This document shows positions 10,647 through 18,398 of a DNA stretch of 64,000 bases, one piece after another (within the stretch, counting starts at the first letter, position 1; each line of letters opens with the position of its first letter). Where the stretch lies: assembly GCF_004797125.1 (NCBI RefSeq), contig NZ_CP038810.1, positions 1,984,001-2,048,000 of the forward strand, given 5' to 3'. The position numbers and the translations under genes are program-made. This stretch comes from Flavobacterium sangjuense (lineage in GTDB: Bacteria; Bacteroidota; Bacteroidia; Flavobacteriales; Flavobacteriaceae). The notes beneath the pieces are model-generated. The model made no database searches. It was not told the DNA's origin and worked only from the letters and a program-made list of their open reading frames with translations.

Positions 10647-10750
10647 TTCTCGATACGATTTTTGCTTCGCTGCGCTACACAAAAATCACTCGAACTGACG
10701 AACCCTGATGCCGTCACTTCGAGTGTCCGCCGCGGCGGATGTATCGAGAA
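10647..10750 (+). repeat. Four-arm foldable intergenic repeat
   Basis: Outer arms TTCTCGATAC (10647-10656) and GTATCGAGAA (10741-10750) pair perfectly. Inside are three further hairpins in a row: ATTTTTG/CAAAAAT (10658-10686), a 14-bp stem with one mismatch (10687-10700 with 10712-10725) and the perfect palindrome TCCGCCGCGGCGGA (10726-10739). It looks like an interspersed Bacteroidota repeat rather than a gene. Confidence 0.75.
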
Positions 10751-10760
10751 GTCATAATAC

Positions 10761-10790
10761 AAGGTCTACTATAAACGTAGGCCTTTTTTT
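10761..10790 (+). terminator. Intrinsic terminator of the BadF kinase gene
   Basis: AAGGTCTAC pairs with GTAGGCCTT (one G-T pair) around a 7-nt loop and runs straight into a T tract. Confidence 0.75.
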
Positions 10791-10800
10791 TCGGCCTTAG

Positions 10801-10822
10801 ACCCGAGCCCGAAGGGCGAACG
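10801..10822 (+). repeat. Constant-flank hairpin repeat, copy 2
   Basis: ACCCGAG, stem CCC, loop GAA, stem GGG, then CGAAC. Same family as 8681, 29731 and 31248. The rest of the gap to 11014 contains another inverted repeat (10972-10997) and no convincing gene. Confidence 0.6.
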
Positions 10823-10971
10823 GATGAAATAATCTGCAGGCGAGTGTCAATTAATTGAAAAATCCGTAAAAAGAAAAGCTGTTTGAGCAGGGCCGAGCGT
10901 AAAGAAACAGTTCAGCGAACTGTTTTAGCGAAGGAGCCAGGAGGCGCGCTGGCAATAGCCTTGATTTTTTG

Positions 10972-10997
10972 TTTCTTTTGCATCAAGGCAAAAGAAA
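10972..10997 (+). repeat. Ten-bp perfect hairpin in the mgsA upstream region
   Basis: TTTCTTTTGC (10972-10981) and GCAAAAGAAA (10988-10997) pair perfectly around a 6-nt loop. It sits about 40 bp before the mgsA start, in GC-richer repeat-like DNA (10880-10970). Confidence 0.6.
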
Positions 10998-11014
10998 ATA
11001 AACAAACAAACCAT

Positions 11015-11022
11015 TATATTTG
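11015..11022 (+). promoter_or_regulatory. Putative mgsA -7 promoter element
   Basis: TATATTTG matches the Bacteroidota -7 consensus TAnnTTTG. No -33 TTG is found at 17-23 nt upstream. A transcript from here would begin near 11028, which favours the ATG at 11037 over the in-frame GTG at 11022. Confidence 0.5.
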
Positions 11023-11036
11023 TGAAAACATCACTC

Positions 11037-11411
11037 ATGGAAATAGCAATAATAGCCCACGACGGAAAAAAAGCCGACATGGTTCAGTTTATCAATAAAA
11101 ACAAAGCCATACTTCAAAAAGAAAACATAAAACTAATTGCTACCGGAACAACAGGAGGCAAAGTTGAAGCCGTTGGGATTAAAGTAAAGAAAATGCTTTC
11201 CGGACCACAAGGTGGCGATGCCCAAATTGCGGCACGCGTCGCCGAAGGAAAAACCAAAATGGTATTGTTTTTTAAAGACCCAAACTCAAGCCATCCGCAC
11301 GAACCGGATATTAATATGCTGATTCGGATTTGTGACGTTCACAATGTGCCTCTGGCAACCAATGAAGCTACCGCACAATTGTTATTGTTGGGCTTGGATG
11401 AGATAAAGTAA
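11037..11411 (+). CDS. mgsA: Methylglyoxal synthase
   Basis: A 124-aa enzyme that converts dihydroxyacetone phosphate to methylglyoxal and phosphate, a bypass of lower glycolysis under phosphate limitation. It shows IAIIAHDGKKADMV at the start, the phosphate-binding ATGTTGG, the SGPQGGDAQIAARVAEG block with the catalytic Asp, and the C-terminal HPHEPDINMLIR and NVPLATNEATA. I chose ATG 11037; an in-frame GTG at 11022 would add five residues but overlaps the -7 promoter element. The gene is convergent with the TPR gene, with 3 bp between stops. Confidence 0.94.
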   Translation: MEIAIIAHDGKKADMVQFINKNKAILQKENIKLIATGTTGGKVEAVGIKVKKMLSGPQGGDAQIAARVAEGKTKMVLFFKDPNSSHPHEPDINMLIRICDVHNVPLATNEATAQLLLLGLDEIK

Positions 11412-11414
11412 CTA

Positions 11415-13151
11415 TTACCCAACTACATCATCAGCTTTATTCTCAACAAGGGTATCTAACTCTGGTTTATCTTTTTTCCATTTAAGAAATCTGATTTTCT
11501 TACGCTGTAGCAAATGATTTACCACTTTATGCTCTATATAATGATGAAAAGGTAAGAGCATAGCAATCAAAATGATTTTAATAGAAAGAATTTTCCAAGG
11601 CTCACCATGCGTTAAATCGTGAATGGCAGTGTCGAATAGCAGAATCAGGAATTCAAAAAAGAAAATAAAAGCAAAAAAGCTCAGGCCTCTGATTATCGTA
11701 GTACTCGAACTAAAAACGCCCAAAAGCACTAGCAAGATAAATACGGAAGCGAGCCCTGCTGTTATACCCATGTATTGGATGTTGTGGCTTGCCCTCGTTT
11801 CTGCTTCCATGCGTTGGTTTTCATTTTCAATCTCCAACACCACCAGGTCACCTTCTTTAGACAATGCCGCCGCACTGTCTTTGTATTGCATCCAAAGCTG
11901 TTTGTAGTGATAGGCTTTCTGATAGTTTCCATTTCGCGAAAAGAGTGTGTCCAAATTGGCATAGCGCTCCATATGATCCTCAACATTATTGCCAAAGCCT
12001 GTGCCGGTATCTGCTTTAGCGTAATAAGCGGCTGCACTATCCGGATTATTGAGAAGTTTATAATAATTACCTGTTAGGGCATAGTAGTTCCAACTGTTGA
12101 TTTGGTCTTTTCCCATTGCCGATTTCATTTTTTTTAGAAAATTCCGTGCCGAATCTTTTATGCCCAGTTTTGTATAACAGTTGGCAAGCTGCCCGTAATA
12201 ATCATAGAGACCACCGCTGGATACATTTCTGAAGTAATTTTTTTTGATGTCATCCTTTTGCAATAGGCGCAGCATATTTTCATAATCATTAGACATACTA
12301 TAAATATCCAACAGGTCTTCATCTTCCGATAAAGGGTTGTGCCTTTTTTTGCGCAACTTGTTGGTTTCCTTGTAATAATACTTAGCCGTTTCAAATTCAC
12401 CCACATTGGTATAATAGTGCGTCAGCAGGTGATAACCACCTTCTATCCAGTCGGGCCAGTTTTTCTTTTTACCGGTTTCCAGTATTTTCAAGGCATATTC
12501 CTTTGCCTTTGAATACTGTTTTAAAGAATTGTAAAACCAAAACATTTGCCAGTAAGTGTTTAAGGCCACACGACCATCACCAACTTTTTCTGCCAGCGCG
12601 AGCTGTGTTATATACGATTTGTACTGTAGCAATCGTTCTCCTTTGCTATTGTGTATATACCCCATAGTCACTCCCACCTCGTACGCCAATGAATCAAAAC
12701 CGTTTTCTCTTGCTATAGCATTAGCTTCCTGAATTAGCTCAAAACCTTTAGCGGTATTGCCCTTTATTTGATATTGTAGACCACTGCTGTATAAATAATA
12801 CCATCCCTGGAATTCCTCATTTTTTTCTGCTTTGGCCAGGGCAAACATTTTGTCTAAGTACTTCTGGGCTTCGTCGGGCCCTGACAACCCAACTATAAAG
12901 CGATAGGTGCGCAATTGAAGGTCTGCATTATTGCTGAGCTCGGCGTTGAGTAATATGCCTTTTTTGTATTTGTCCATTTCCGCTGGCCTCACCGATGAAG
13001 CTATTTTTTGGTAGAGGCTGAATTTTGCTTCAGGATCTTTTACCTTTTTTAATTCACGGGTAAGACTGTCAATTATAGGTTCATTCTGCGCCTTTAGATT
13101 GGATAAAGGGAATACAATTATCAGAAGAAAAAATAGTAATCGTAATCGCAT
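11415..13151 (-). CDS. TPR-repeat membrane protein of unknown function
   Basis: A 578-aa protein with a signal peptide (LLFFLLIIVFPLSNLKAQ). About 400 residues of helical tetratricopeptide-like repeats follow, rich in Tyr and Lys with recurring AKEYALKIL and AKYYYKETN style units. Near 450-550 come two or three hydrophobic segments, then a basic tail (LLQRKKIRFLKWKK). The layout resembles the sensor half of Bacteroidota TPR histidine kinases or LuxR-type regulators, but no kinase, ATPase or DNA-binding domain follows the membrane part. It may be a scaffold or a truncated sensor. The function is not recognised. It lies alone, convergent with mgsA. Confidence 0.7.
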   Translation of the reverse strand: MRLRLLFFLLIIVFPLSNLKAQNEPIIDSLTRELKKVKDPEAKFSLYQKIASSVRPAEMDKYKKGILLNAELSNNADLQLRTYRFIVGLSGPDEAQKYLDKMFALAKAEKNEEFQGWYYLYSSGLQYQIKGNTAKGFELIQEANAIARENGFDSLAYEVGVTMGYIHNSKGERLLQYKSYITQLALAEKVGDGRVALNTYWQMFWFYNSLKQYSKAKEYALKILETGKKKNWPDWIEGGYHLLTHYYTNVGEFETAKYYYKETNKLRKKRHNPLSEDEDLLDIYSMSNDYENMLRLLQKDDIKKNYFRNVSSGGLYDYYGQLANCYTKLGIKDSARNFLKKMKSAMGKDQINSWNYYALTGNYYKLLNNPDSAAAYYAKADTGTGFGNNVEDHMERYANLDTLFSRNGNYQKAYHYKQLWMQYKDSAAALSKEGDLVVLEIENENQRMEAETRASHNIQYMGITAGLASVFILLVLLGVFSSSTTIIRGLSFFAFIFFFEFLILLFDTAIHDLTHGEPWKILSIKIILIAMLLPFHHYIEHKVVNHLLQRKKIRFLKWKKDKPELDTLVENKADDVVG

Positions 13152-13375
13152 AGTATTGTTTTTGAGGTAAATATAAATAAAATACCTTACAGATTGTAGT
13201 TGCTACTACTTCAAATTTATCTTGTTTCAGAAATCTTTGTTGGCGGTTGTAGTTCTTTATGGTTTTGGTAAGAAGATTCAAGTTTACACTGTTTCTTTAC
13301 ATCAGAACCAGAACAATCTCTAAATTATATAAAACCCACCATACTATTATATAACATAGTACCAGCAGTTTAGCT

Positions 13376-13383
13376 TAAATTTG
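13376..13383 (+). promoter_or_regulatory. Putative -7 element upstream of a lipoprotein gene
   Basis: TAAATTTG, an exact TAnnTTTG match, 25 bp before the ATG at 13409. No properly spaced TTG was found. Confidence 0.4.
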
Positions 13384-13408
13384 GCATACAATTCTAACGA
13401 TAGGCGTA

Positions 13409-13891
13409 ATGGAAAAGTATTGTACAATCCTACTAGCTACATTCCTTATATGCTCCTGCAACCCAAAGGAGCAAGACAAAAACATCGTTATAAAGAATAC
13501 CCAAACTATTGATACCACAAAACATAAAGCAACTGCCAAGGCTGTGAATGAACAACTGGCAGATACCATACGGATGGTCGTAAAGGACAAGAAAGGAAGC
13601 TACACCGCCATTGGAACTATTGATTCCATACATCCTCGGATTTATATAAAGTTTACCAACAAAACTACCGGAAGCTTACACGCCATGGTTAAGCCATTAC
13701 CATTAGGAAGTGAAGGTAACATACGGTTTAACCAAATACTGTTTCCCAACAAAATGGCTGATGGCCCCTTTGGCCACGACCTATTCATAAAACTAAAACA
13801 AACTGGCGAACACACCCTCATCATTGGTCATTCGTTAATGGCTGAGAATCCTCATAGCGGAAGGTTTATGGTGGAGGTAATTACGAATTAA
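13409..13891 (+). CDS. Hypothetical lipoprotein
   Basis: A 160-aa protein with a lipobox LICSC (Cys17), so it is probably anchored in the outer or inner membrane. After a Lys/Thr-rich linker (residues 20-55) the rest is a small beta-rich domain with alternating hydrophobic residues (RIYIKFTNKTTGSLHAMV, HTLIIGHSLM), suggesting an immunoglobulin-like or lipocalin-like sandwich. I do not recognise a family. It lies between the leftward TPR gene and a leftward lipoprotein gene and has its own -7 element, so it is probably a single-gene unit. Confidence 0.6.
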   Translation: MEKYCTILLATFLICSCNPKEQDKNIVIKNTQTIDTTKHKATAKAVNEQLADTIRMVVKDKKGSYTAIGTIDSIHPRIYIKFTNKTTGSLHAMVKPLPLGSEGNIRFNQILFPNKMADGPFGHDLFIKLKQTGEHTLIIGHSLMAENPHSGRFMVEVITN

Positions 13892-13927
13892 TAGGAGAGG
13901 CGGGTGCTAGGTCTATATGGTATACGT

Positions 13928-14512
13928 TTAGTATTCTGGAGTTTGCTTTTGAATTCTCTTCACCAAATTGTCTTCCCGCTTAATCATGTTTTCCAATTCT
14001 TTCTTTTTTGGTACATTCTCGTTTTGATACTTTACTATTATTGATGTAGTCAGTATTATCTTTAAAATGGCATGGCTGTCCTCAATGGAGGCTTCCTTAT
14101 CAATAATAGTCTTGGAAAGTTTGTCGAGCTCTTTACTTTTTTCAAAATACGCGTTGTTGCTTTTTTGAATAAACGCGAGTATCTTTTTTCTTGTTATACT
14201 GTCCTTTATCAATTCTGCCTGATTCCTTGCCGACGCGTAAAAATCAATAGACTTACGGTTATAGCTATAATAGCCGTCAAGAGTCTCTCTTGTATCCAGA
14301 TTGTCAATGTCTGATTCTAATTGTTGCAATTCGGGGGTATTTAAAACCAGTTCCTGGTATAATTCCTCCACAAGATTCCCTCTTGAACCTGACCTAAATG
14401 ATACTTTTTCCTTTAGCGCTTCGGGGATTTCTTTTTTGTTGGGAGCTTCGGCTCTTTCGTTTTTACAGGAAAATAAGGTGATTACGGTTAAGAGTAACAA
14501 TAGTTTTTTCAT
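13928..14512 (-). CDS. Hypothetical helical lipoprotein
   Basis: A 194-aa lipoprotein. I chose the ATG at 14512 because it gives MKKLLLLLTVITLFSC, a compact lipoprotein signal with Cys16; the longer frame would add 15 residues ahead of it. The mature part is almost entirely charged alpha helix (QQLESDIDNLDTRETLDGYY, KKILAFIQKSNNAYFEKSKE) with Asp/Lys-rich heptads, so it probably forms a helical bundle or coiled coil. No enzymatic motif is visible and I do not recognise the family. Confidence 0.6.
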   Translation of the reverse strand: MKKLLLLLTVITLFSCKNERAEAPNKKEIPEALKEKVSFRSGSRGNLVEELYQELVLNTPELQQLESDIDNLDTRETLDGYYSYNRKSIDFYASARNQAELIKDSITRKKILAFIQKSNNAYFEKSKELDKLSKTIIDKEASIEDSHAILKIILTTSIIVKYQNENVPKKKELENMIKREDNLVKRIQKQTPEY

Positions 14513-14573
14513 GGGTTTGTTTAATAGTGGTTTTAAAGATAGCAAAAAGTTCAACAAGTAAACTTCATTATTG

Positions 14574-15071
14574 TCATACTGACGATGGAAGCATCTCTTC
14601 CAACTTCACAATATTTCTGTAACACCAATAAAGCAGCACAAAGCCAAAAACACCAAAGGAACAATCAATCAACTGCCAATAAAACGGAATGCCTCTTATA
14701 GGTCCGGCGATAAACGCTAAAGGGAAAACCATACAACAGGCAATCATCCCGAATTGAATTACCCAAATATTCTTTACAGGATCTCTCAACGGACCAATAA
14801 ACACAACCGCAATGACAAGGTGAGCAAAAGCAAGCCAGTCAGTGCCATAACTCAGGTAAGGATACTTTGCGTTGGTGTCTTTTACAGCAAAATAAACCTG
14901 ATTAATCCAGTTTTGTAAAGTTACGGGAAGCATAGAACTATCCGAATGTAATAGCGCCAATTCCGATTCGATAGGGAATGCGGTAATACCGCTTAATGCC
15001 AATCCTATTATAAAAAGGATAATTAGGTTTTTTATTCGTTTTCTTAATTGGGTTTCAGTTGATGATGTCAT
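14574..15071 (-). CDS. Conserved four-helix membrane protein
   Basis: A 165-aa integral membrane protein with about four transmembrane segments: near 15-32, 83-100, 103-126 and 134-152. A loop between the first two holds DTNAKYPYLSYGTDW. Pro and Gly are frequent in the third segment (FPLAFIAGPIRGIPFYW). Proteins of this type are common in Flavobacteriia but uncharacterised. It lies 61 bp upstream of the preceding lipoprotein gene in the same direction and may be cotranscribed. No function is assigned. Confidence 0.65.
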   Translation of the reverse strand: MTSSTETQLRKRIKNLIILFIIGLALSGITAFPIESELALLHSDSSMLPVTLQNWINQVYFAVKDTNAKYPYLSYGTDWLAFAHLVIAVVFIGPLRDPVKNIWVIQFGMIACCMVFPLAFIAGPIRGIPFYWQLIDCSFGVFGFVLLYWCYRNIVKLEEMLPSSV

Positions 15072-15218
15072 AGAGATTGCTCTATATAACCCAAATATAT
15101 AAAATTCCTGATGTTTTCTTGTAGCGTATTGTAGTTAGAGAGAATAGAATTATTTAGGTACGGATTGCAAATTCGCACTATTTAGGTAGTATATAATTCA
15201 ATAAACACAGATAAATAA

Positions 15219-15647
15219 TCAATCTTTTTTTATTACTTCTGTATTTTCTTTTAATGCTTTCGCTATATTAGAAAACTTTACTAAATCTAGCATTATGACA
15301 TCTAAATTAGCCTGAAGAGTTATACTGCTTATAAATGCTCTCAAATATGGAAAACCAATCGGAATTGAATTTGTAAAAAAATATTCAGGAACTTCATCAA
15401 AGCTATATGATTTGTCAAATTCAAAAATAAAAGTCGGATTAGCACTAATCAATACCTCTTGAGTTCCTTCATCAGTTGCTTCAAAAAATAAGTGTAATTC
15501 ATAAATCCCGGTTGTTTCAAAATACTTTCCAAATGGTTTAAAAGACATTTTTATCTTATATTCTATAGTGTTATCTATATCTACAGAAAATCTTGGAATA
15601 GTAAAGTCGACAAATTTAAACGCTTTAGGTGCTTCTTCTTGAATCAT
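15219..15647 (-). CDS. SecB-like chaperone
   Basis: A 142-aa acidic protein. Its C-terminal half aligns by eye with SecB: GFPYLRAFISSITLQA (98-113) matches the SecB FPYARECITSMVSRG block, and DVIMLDLVKF (116-125) matches the PQLNLAPVNF strand. Before that, alternating strands (EYKIKMSFKPFG, GIYELHLFFEATDE) fit the SecB beta-sheet. SecB keeps clients unfolded for export; solitary SecB-like proteins also act as chaperones for antitoxins in TAC modules. The start overlaps the upstream 153-aa gene by 4 bp (ATGA). A strong terminator hairpin lies just before the start, inside that gene. Assignment is from motif resemblance only. Confidence 0.65.
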   Translation of the reverse strand: MIQEEAPKAFKFVDFTIPRFSVDIDNTIEYKIKMSFKPFGKYFETTGIYELHLFFEATDEGTQEVLISANPTFIFEFDKSYSFDEVPEYFFTNSIPIGFPYLRAFISSITLQANLDVIMLDLVKFSNIAKALKENTEVIKKD

Positions 15648-16105
15648 AATGATAATGTATTAAAAAAAGAAAAAGACCCTATGTTTTTAGGGTCTTTTTC
15701 TTTATGGGTATTATAAGAGTATTCGCTTGGCGGTTCTGCTAAAACAGCTGAATTACAAATAAGTTGAGAAGGGCTATATCTTCTTGCTTTAACTGGAGAA
15801 TTAAATATTTCACCAACTAAAACATGATTAGAAACACCTAATTCTAAAATCGGATTTTCAACTTTGATTAATATATTTTCTGTAATGAATAATATATCTT
15901 CTTGCGGAAATAAATTTCTAAATTTTTCTTCCAATACAATTTGTTTATCAGCAAATTGTCTGTCTTTCTCAAAACAATGAACAGGCTTAACTTCTATAAT
16001 ATGTGTATCTATAATAGAATCAAACTCGTATCTTATCTCTAAATATTTGTGGGTGTTATATAAAGCGAATAATTCTTCTTTTAAAAAATTTGTTGCTTCT
16101 TTCAT
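15644..16105 (-). CDS. Unknown 153-aa cassette protein
   Basis: A 153-aa protein that I do not recognise. Residues 20-90 look like a compact alpha/beta domain: YLEIRYEFDSIIDTHIIEV, a helix around 52-65, then LFPQEDILFITENILIKV. A Pro/Ser/Tyr-rich tail follows (104-153). No nuclease, nucleotidyltransferase (GSxxxGxxxxxSDxD) or HTH motif is visible. It overlaps the HEPN-like gene upstream and the SecB-like gene downstream by 4 bp each, so it is the middle of a translationally coupled trio. Its last 14 or so residues are encoded by the arms of a terminator hairpin and are therefore low-complexity. It may be the client of the chaperone or the partner of the HEPN-like protein (inference). Confidence 0.6.
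   Translation of the reverse strand: MKEATNFLKEELFALYNTHKYLEIRYEFDSIIDTHIIEVKPVHCFEKDRQFADKQIVLEEKFRNLFPQEDILFITENILIKVENPILELGVSNHVLVGEIFNSPVKARRYSPSQLICNSAVLAEPPSEYSYNTHKEKDPKNIGSFSFFNTLSL
15662..15703 (-). terminator. Strong hairpin terminator inside the 153-aa CDS
   Basis: A perfect 16-bp stem (15666-15681 with 15688-15703) with a 6-nt loop is followed on the minus strand by a T tract. It encodes residues about 135-148 of the 153-aa protein and lies upstream of the SecB-like start. The opposite strand also has T runs, so it could act both ways. Confidence 0.75.
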
Positions 16106-16518
16106 AACTTTGTATTTAATATATTGATAACCTCTTTACTTATTTTGTATGCTTCAACGCTTTGGTCTTTTTCAACCTTAACATTTTTGTAATCTGAAAT
16201 AGTTCTAAATTTACGCAATAATACAATTTGGTCTCTTACAGTTTTCGCATAATATTTATCATATTTCACACTTAATGCATTATGAATTAAATCTATCGGA
16301 TATGTATGTGAATCTTTGGACATAGGTCTCCCTTTTGATTTAGCGATATCTTCCGCCACTTTATCAAAAGTTATTCCAATTCGATTTAGCGTATGACTAA
16401 TCATTTGGAAAACTCCATAATAAGAGCAGTGTACGCTTGGAGCATAATTATATTGTTCTTCAATTAGCACTTTTGCCGCATCGAGATTAAAACCAGATTT
16501 TTCTTTTAAAAAACTCAA
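16102..16518 (-). CDS. HEPN-like domain protein
   Basis: A 138-aa four-helix protein. I placed the start at TTG 16518, giving MSFLKEKSGFNLDAAKVL, because upstream sequence in frame is AT-rich, membrane-like nonsense and contains a -7 promoter element ending 7 nt before this codon. The pattern fits HEPN/UPF0332 proteins: NLDAAKVLIEEQYNYAPSVHCSYYGVFQ (11-38) for the first helices and LRKFRTISDYKNV (101-113) for the R-x-x-[AS]-D-Y helix. The nuclease motif Rx4-6H of HEPN RNases is not present, so catalytic toxicity is uncertain. It heads the HEPN/153-aa/SecB-like trio, with a 4-bp overlap to the next gene. Confidence 0.6.
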   Translation of the reverse strand: MSFLKEKSGFNLDAAKVLIEEQYNYAPSVHCSYYGVFQMISHTLNRIGITFDKVAEDIAKSKGRPMSKDSHTYPIDLIHNALSVKYDKYYAKTVRDQIVLLRKFRTISDYKNVKVEKDQSVEAYKISKEVINILNTKL

Positions 16519-16525
16519 TTTTGCG

Positions 16526-16533
16526 CAAAGATA
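16526..16533 (-). promoter_or_regulatory. -7 element directly before the HEPN-like gene
   Basis: On the minus strand TATCTTTG matches TAnnTTTG exactly and ends 7 nt before the TTG start at 16518. A transcript from it would have almost no leader. No -33 TTG at normal spacing was found. Confidence 0.45.
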
Positions 16534-16727
16534 TAAAATTAAACACTTAATAAAAATATAAATAATGTTACAAACAAATTTAATCAAATATAATGATTTT
16601 AAGATACATCCGACAAAACGGATATTTTTTTTTACAATTGCTACCCAAAAAACTAACATTTTCAGGCAATTTCCGGCCAAGAAAAGCTAAGCAAATTATT
16701 GTAACAACCGACTTTTAGCCGTCGTTC

Positions 16728-18398
16728 TTAATCAATCAATTCTGCGATTTGCATTCCAATTTGGCTATTAAAATTTTCCAAGCCTTTAGATTTTCTAACA
16801 ATAAATCTTGATATAACTCCTTTCTGCTGGCTTCCAATGGGTTTAATTAATTCCCGTGCTTCTGTATCAAAAGCTTCATAACTTCCTGCGTGTCCTTGAG
16901 AATCGATTTCCTTTTTAAATGCAGTTTCAAAATCGTGTTCTAAAATAACTAATTTAGATAGTGGAGCTGTGTTACTATCCATTATTTTAACTACATCAAC
17001 ATTATCAATAATATCATTAATAGTTATACCAAAACAATTAGCAATATTTGTATTTGAAGACACCTTATTTACGGAGTTGTCATTATCAAAAACTACAATG
17101 ATTGGAATTTTAAATTTTGAATATAACCGCCAGTATTTTGGAATTTGATTTTTACCATTTACTCCAATGACTGAAATCCCCATAGGATTACAATCAATAT
17201 CCAAAATAGACAATAGTTCTGGAATTACCAATTCTTCTGTTTCTCCTTCAACCAGTACTAAGTACCTTGCAAAAAAGCCTTCATTAAGTTTGAAATTTGA
17301 GGTTGTTTTATAATACTCTGACAAACTTTCTAAAGTAACTTTGTGTGCTGGAACACCAGTATCTATGCAATGTTGCATCAATTCAGTTTTTGAACAAGTA
17401 ATTAATTTTGTATGAAGTTTATTTTCATTTTCTTCGTCATCAATTTTCACAACTCTTCCGATTTCATCAAAAAATTCAGTGTCAATAAATGAATCGGAAT
17501 GGGTTGAAATAATTACTTGCATTCCTGATTCTGCAATATCTCTTAATTCCGAAAATAAATGTCTTCTAGCTTGTGGATGCAAAAACAACTCAGGTTCTTC
17601 AAGTGCTAAAATTCCATTCATAGCACCGTCAATACTTTTAAAATTTTTCGCAAAGCTTTTTAGTAAAGCAATTAGAATAAGATTTCTCGCTCCTTCTCCT
17701 AATTCTGATAAGTCTAATGGTTTGTCTGCACTTTCTGGATCAATTCCAAGAATTTGCATTGTTTTAAAATAATTAGTTGGTGTGAAAGGTTGAAAATCAA
17801 CTTCCAATTGAGTTTTAAATTTTGGAAGTAAGGCACTATAAAACTCTGAGAAATCTGATTTAAAAAGACTAAAACCTGGAACTGTATCGAATATTTCTAC
17901 AAGCTCTCCAAATTTTTTGTTTAATTGACTTTTGATTTCTTCAGTAACATTTTTATGGAAAGCTTTTCTAATTCTTCCAATTAGAGTCCAATCATAAAAA
18001 GATAAATGCTTGTCTAATGTTCTGTCTGCGCCAAGATAAGTTGAAGGAAAATCTTCTTTAATTTGACTTGTGAATGGCATTTTTACTGTTTGGTCCCAAT
18101 TAGAAAAATATGTAATTCCCCATTTACTTTCATGTGGTGAAAATTTTACGCTGCGACCATTATCAAAGAATAAGCTAATTTCAATTTCAGCTTCTTTATT
18201 TCTTAGATAATAATCATGTTCTTCAAGCTTTTCTTTACCAATCCAACTTTCTCCGCAAATTAAATCTATTGCTCTAATAAGATTTGATTTTCCAGAATTA
18301 TTTTCTCCAACTAAAACAAGAATTCCAGATTCGGGATAGTTAAATTCTAAATCTTTGATTGATTTGTAATTCTTGATTTTAATTTTCGATAGTTTCAT
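16728..18398 (-). CDS. OLD-family ATPase with TOPRIM nuclease domain
   Basis: A 556-aa protein. The N-terminal ABC/SMC-type ATPase has Walker A GENNSGKS at 31-38, a signature-like LSELGEGARN near 230 and Walker B LALEEPELFLHP near 262. A C-terminal TOPRIM domain follows: LVLVEGETEELVIPEL near 380 and IVVFDNDNS near 436, giving the metal-binding E and DxD. This is the OLD (overcoming lysogenisation defect) architecture, whose members cut DNA and often act in phage defence. No UvrD-type helicase (GajB) lies next to it, so it is a stand-alone class 1-like OLD rather than Gabija. It lies 209 bp upstream of the HEPN-like cassette in the same direction. Confidence 0.85.
   Translation of the reverse strand: MKLSKIKIKNYKSIKDLEFNYPESGILVLVGENNSGKSNLIRAIDLICGESWIGKEKLEEHDYYLRNKEAEIEISLFFDNGRSVKFSPHESKWGITYFSNWDQTVKMPFTSQIKEDFPSTYLGADRTLDKHLSFYDWTLIGRIRKAFHKNVTEEIKSQLNKKFGELVEIFDTVPGFSLFKSDFSEFYSALLPKFKTQLEVDFQPFTPTNYFKTMQILGIDPESADKPLDLSELGEGARNLILIALLKSFAKNFKSIDGAMNGILALEEPELFLHPQARRHLFSELRDIAESGMQVIISTHSDSFIDTEFFDEIGRVVKIDDEENENKLHTKLITCSKTELMQHCIDTGVPAHKVTLESLSEYYKTTSNFKLNEGFFARYLVLVEGETEELVIPELLSILDIDCNPMGISVIGVNGKNQIPKYWRLYSKFKIPIIVVFDNDNSVNKVSSNTNIANCFGITINDIIDNVDVVKIMDSNTAPLSKLVILEHDFETAFKKEIDSQGHAGSYEAFDTEARELIKPIGSQQKGVISRFIVRKSKGLENFNSQIGMQIAELID

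Noticed and set aside
10883..11098. 71-codon rightward reading frame overlapping the mgsA start
   Set aside because: It covers repeat-like DNA and the mgsA -7 element, ends inside mgsA in another frame, and its peptide has no domain.
16728..18398. Gabija system
   Set aside because: The OLD-type gene fits GajA in domains, but no UvrD-like GajB gene lies on either side, so the two-gene system is not supported.
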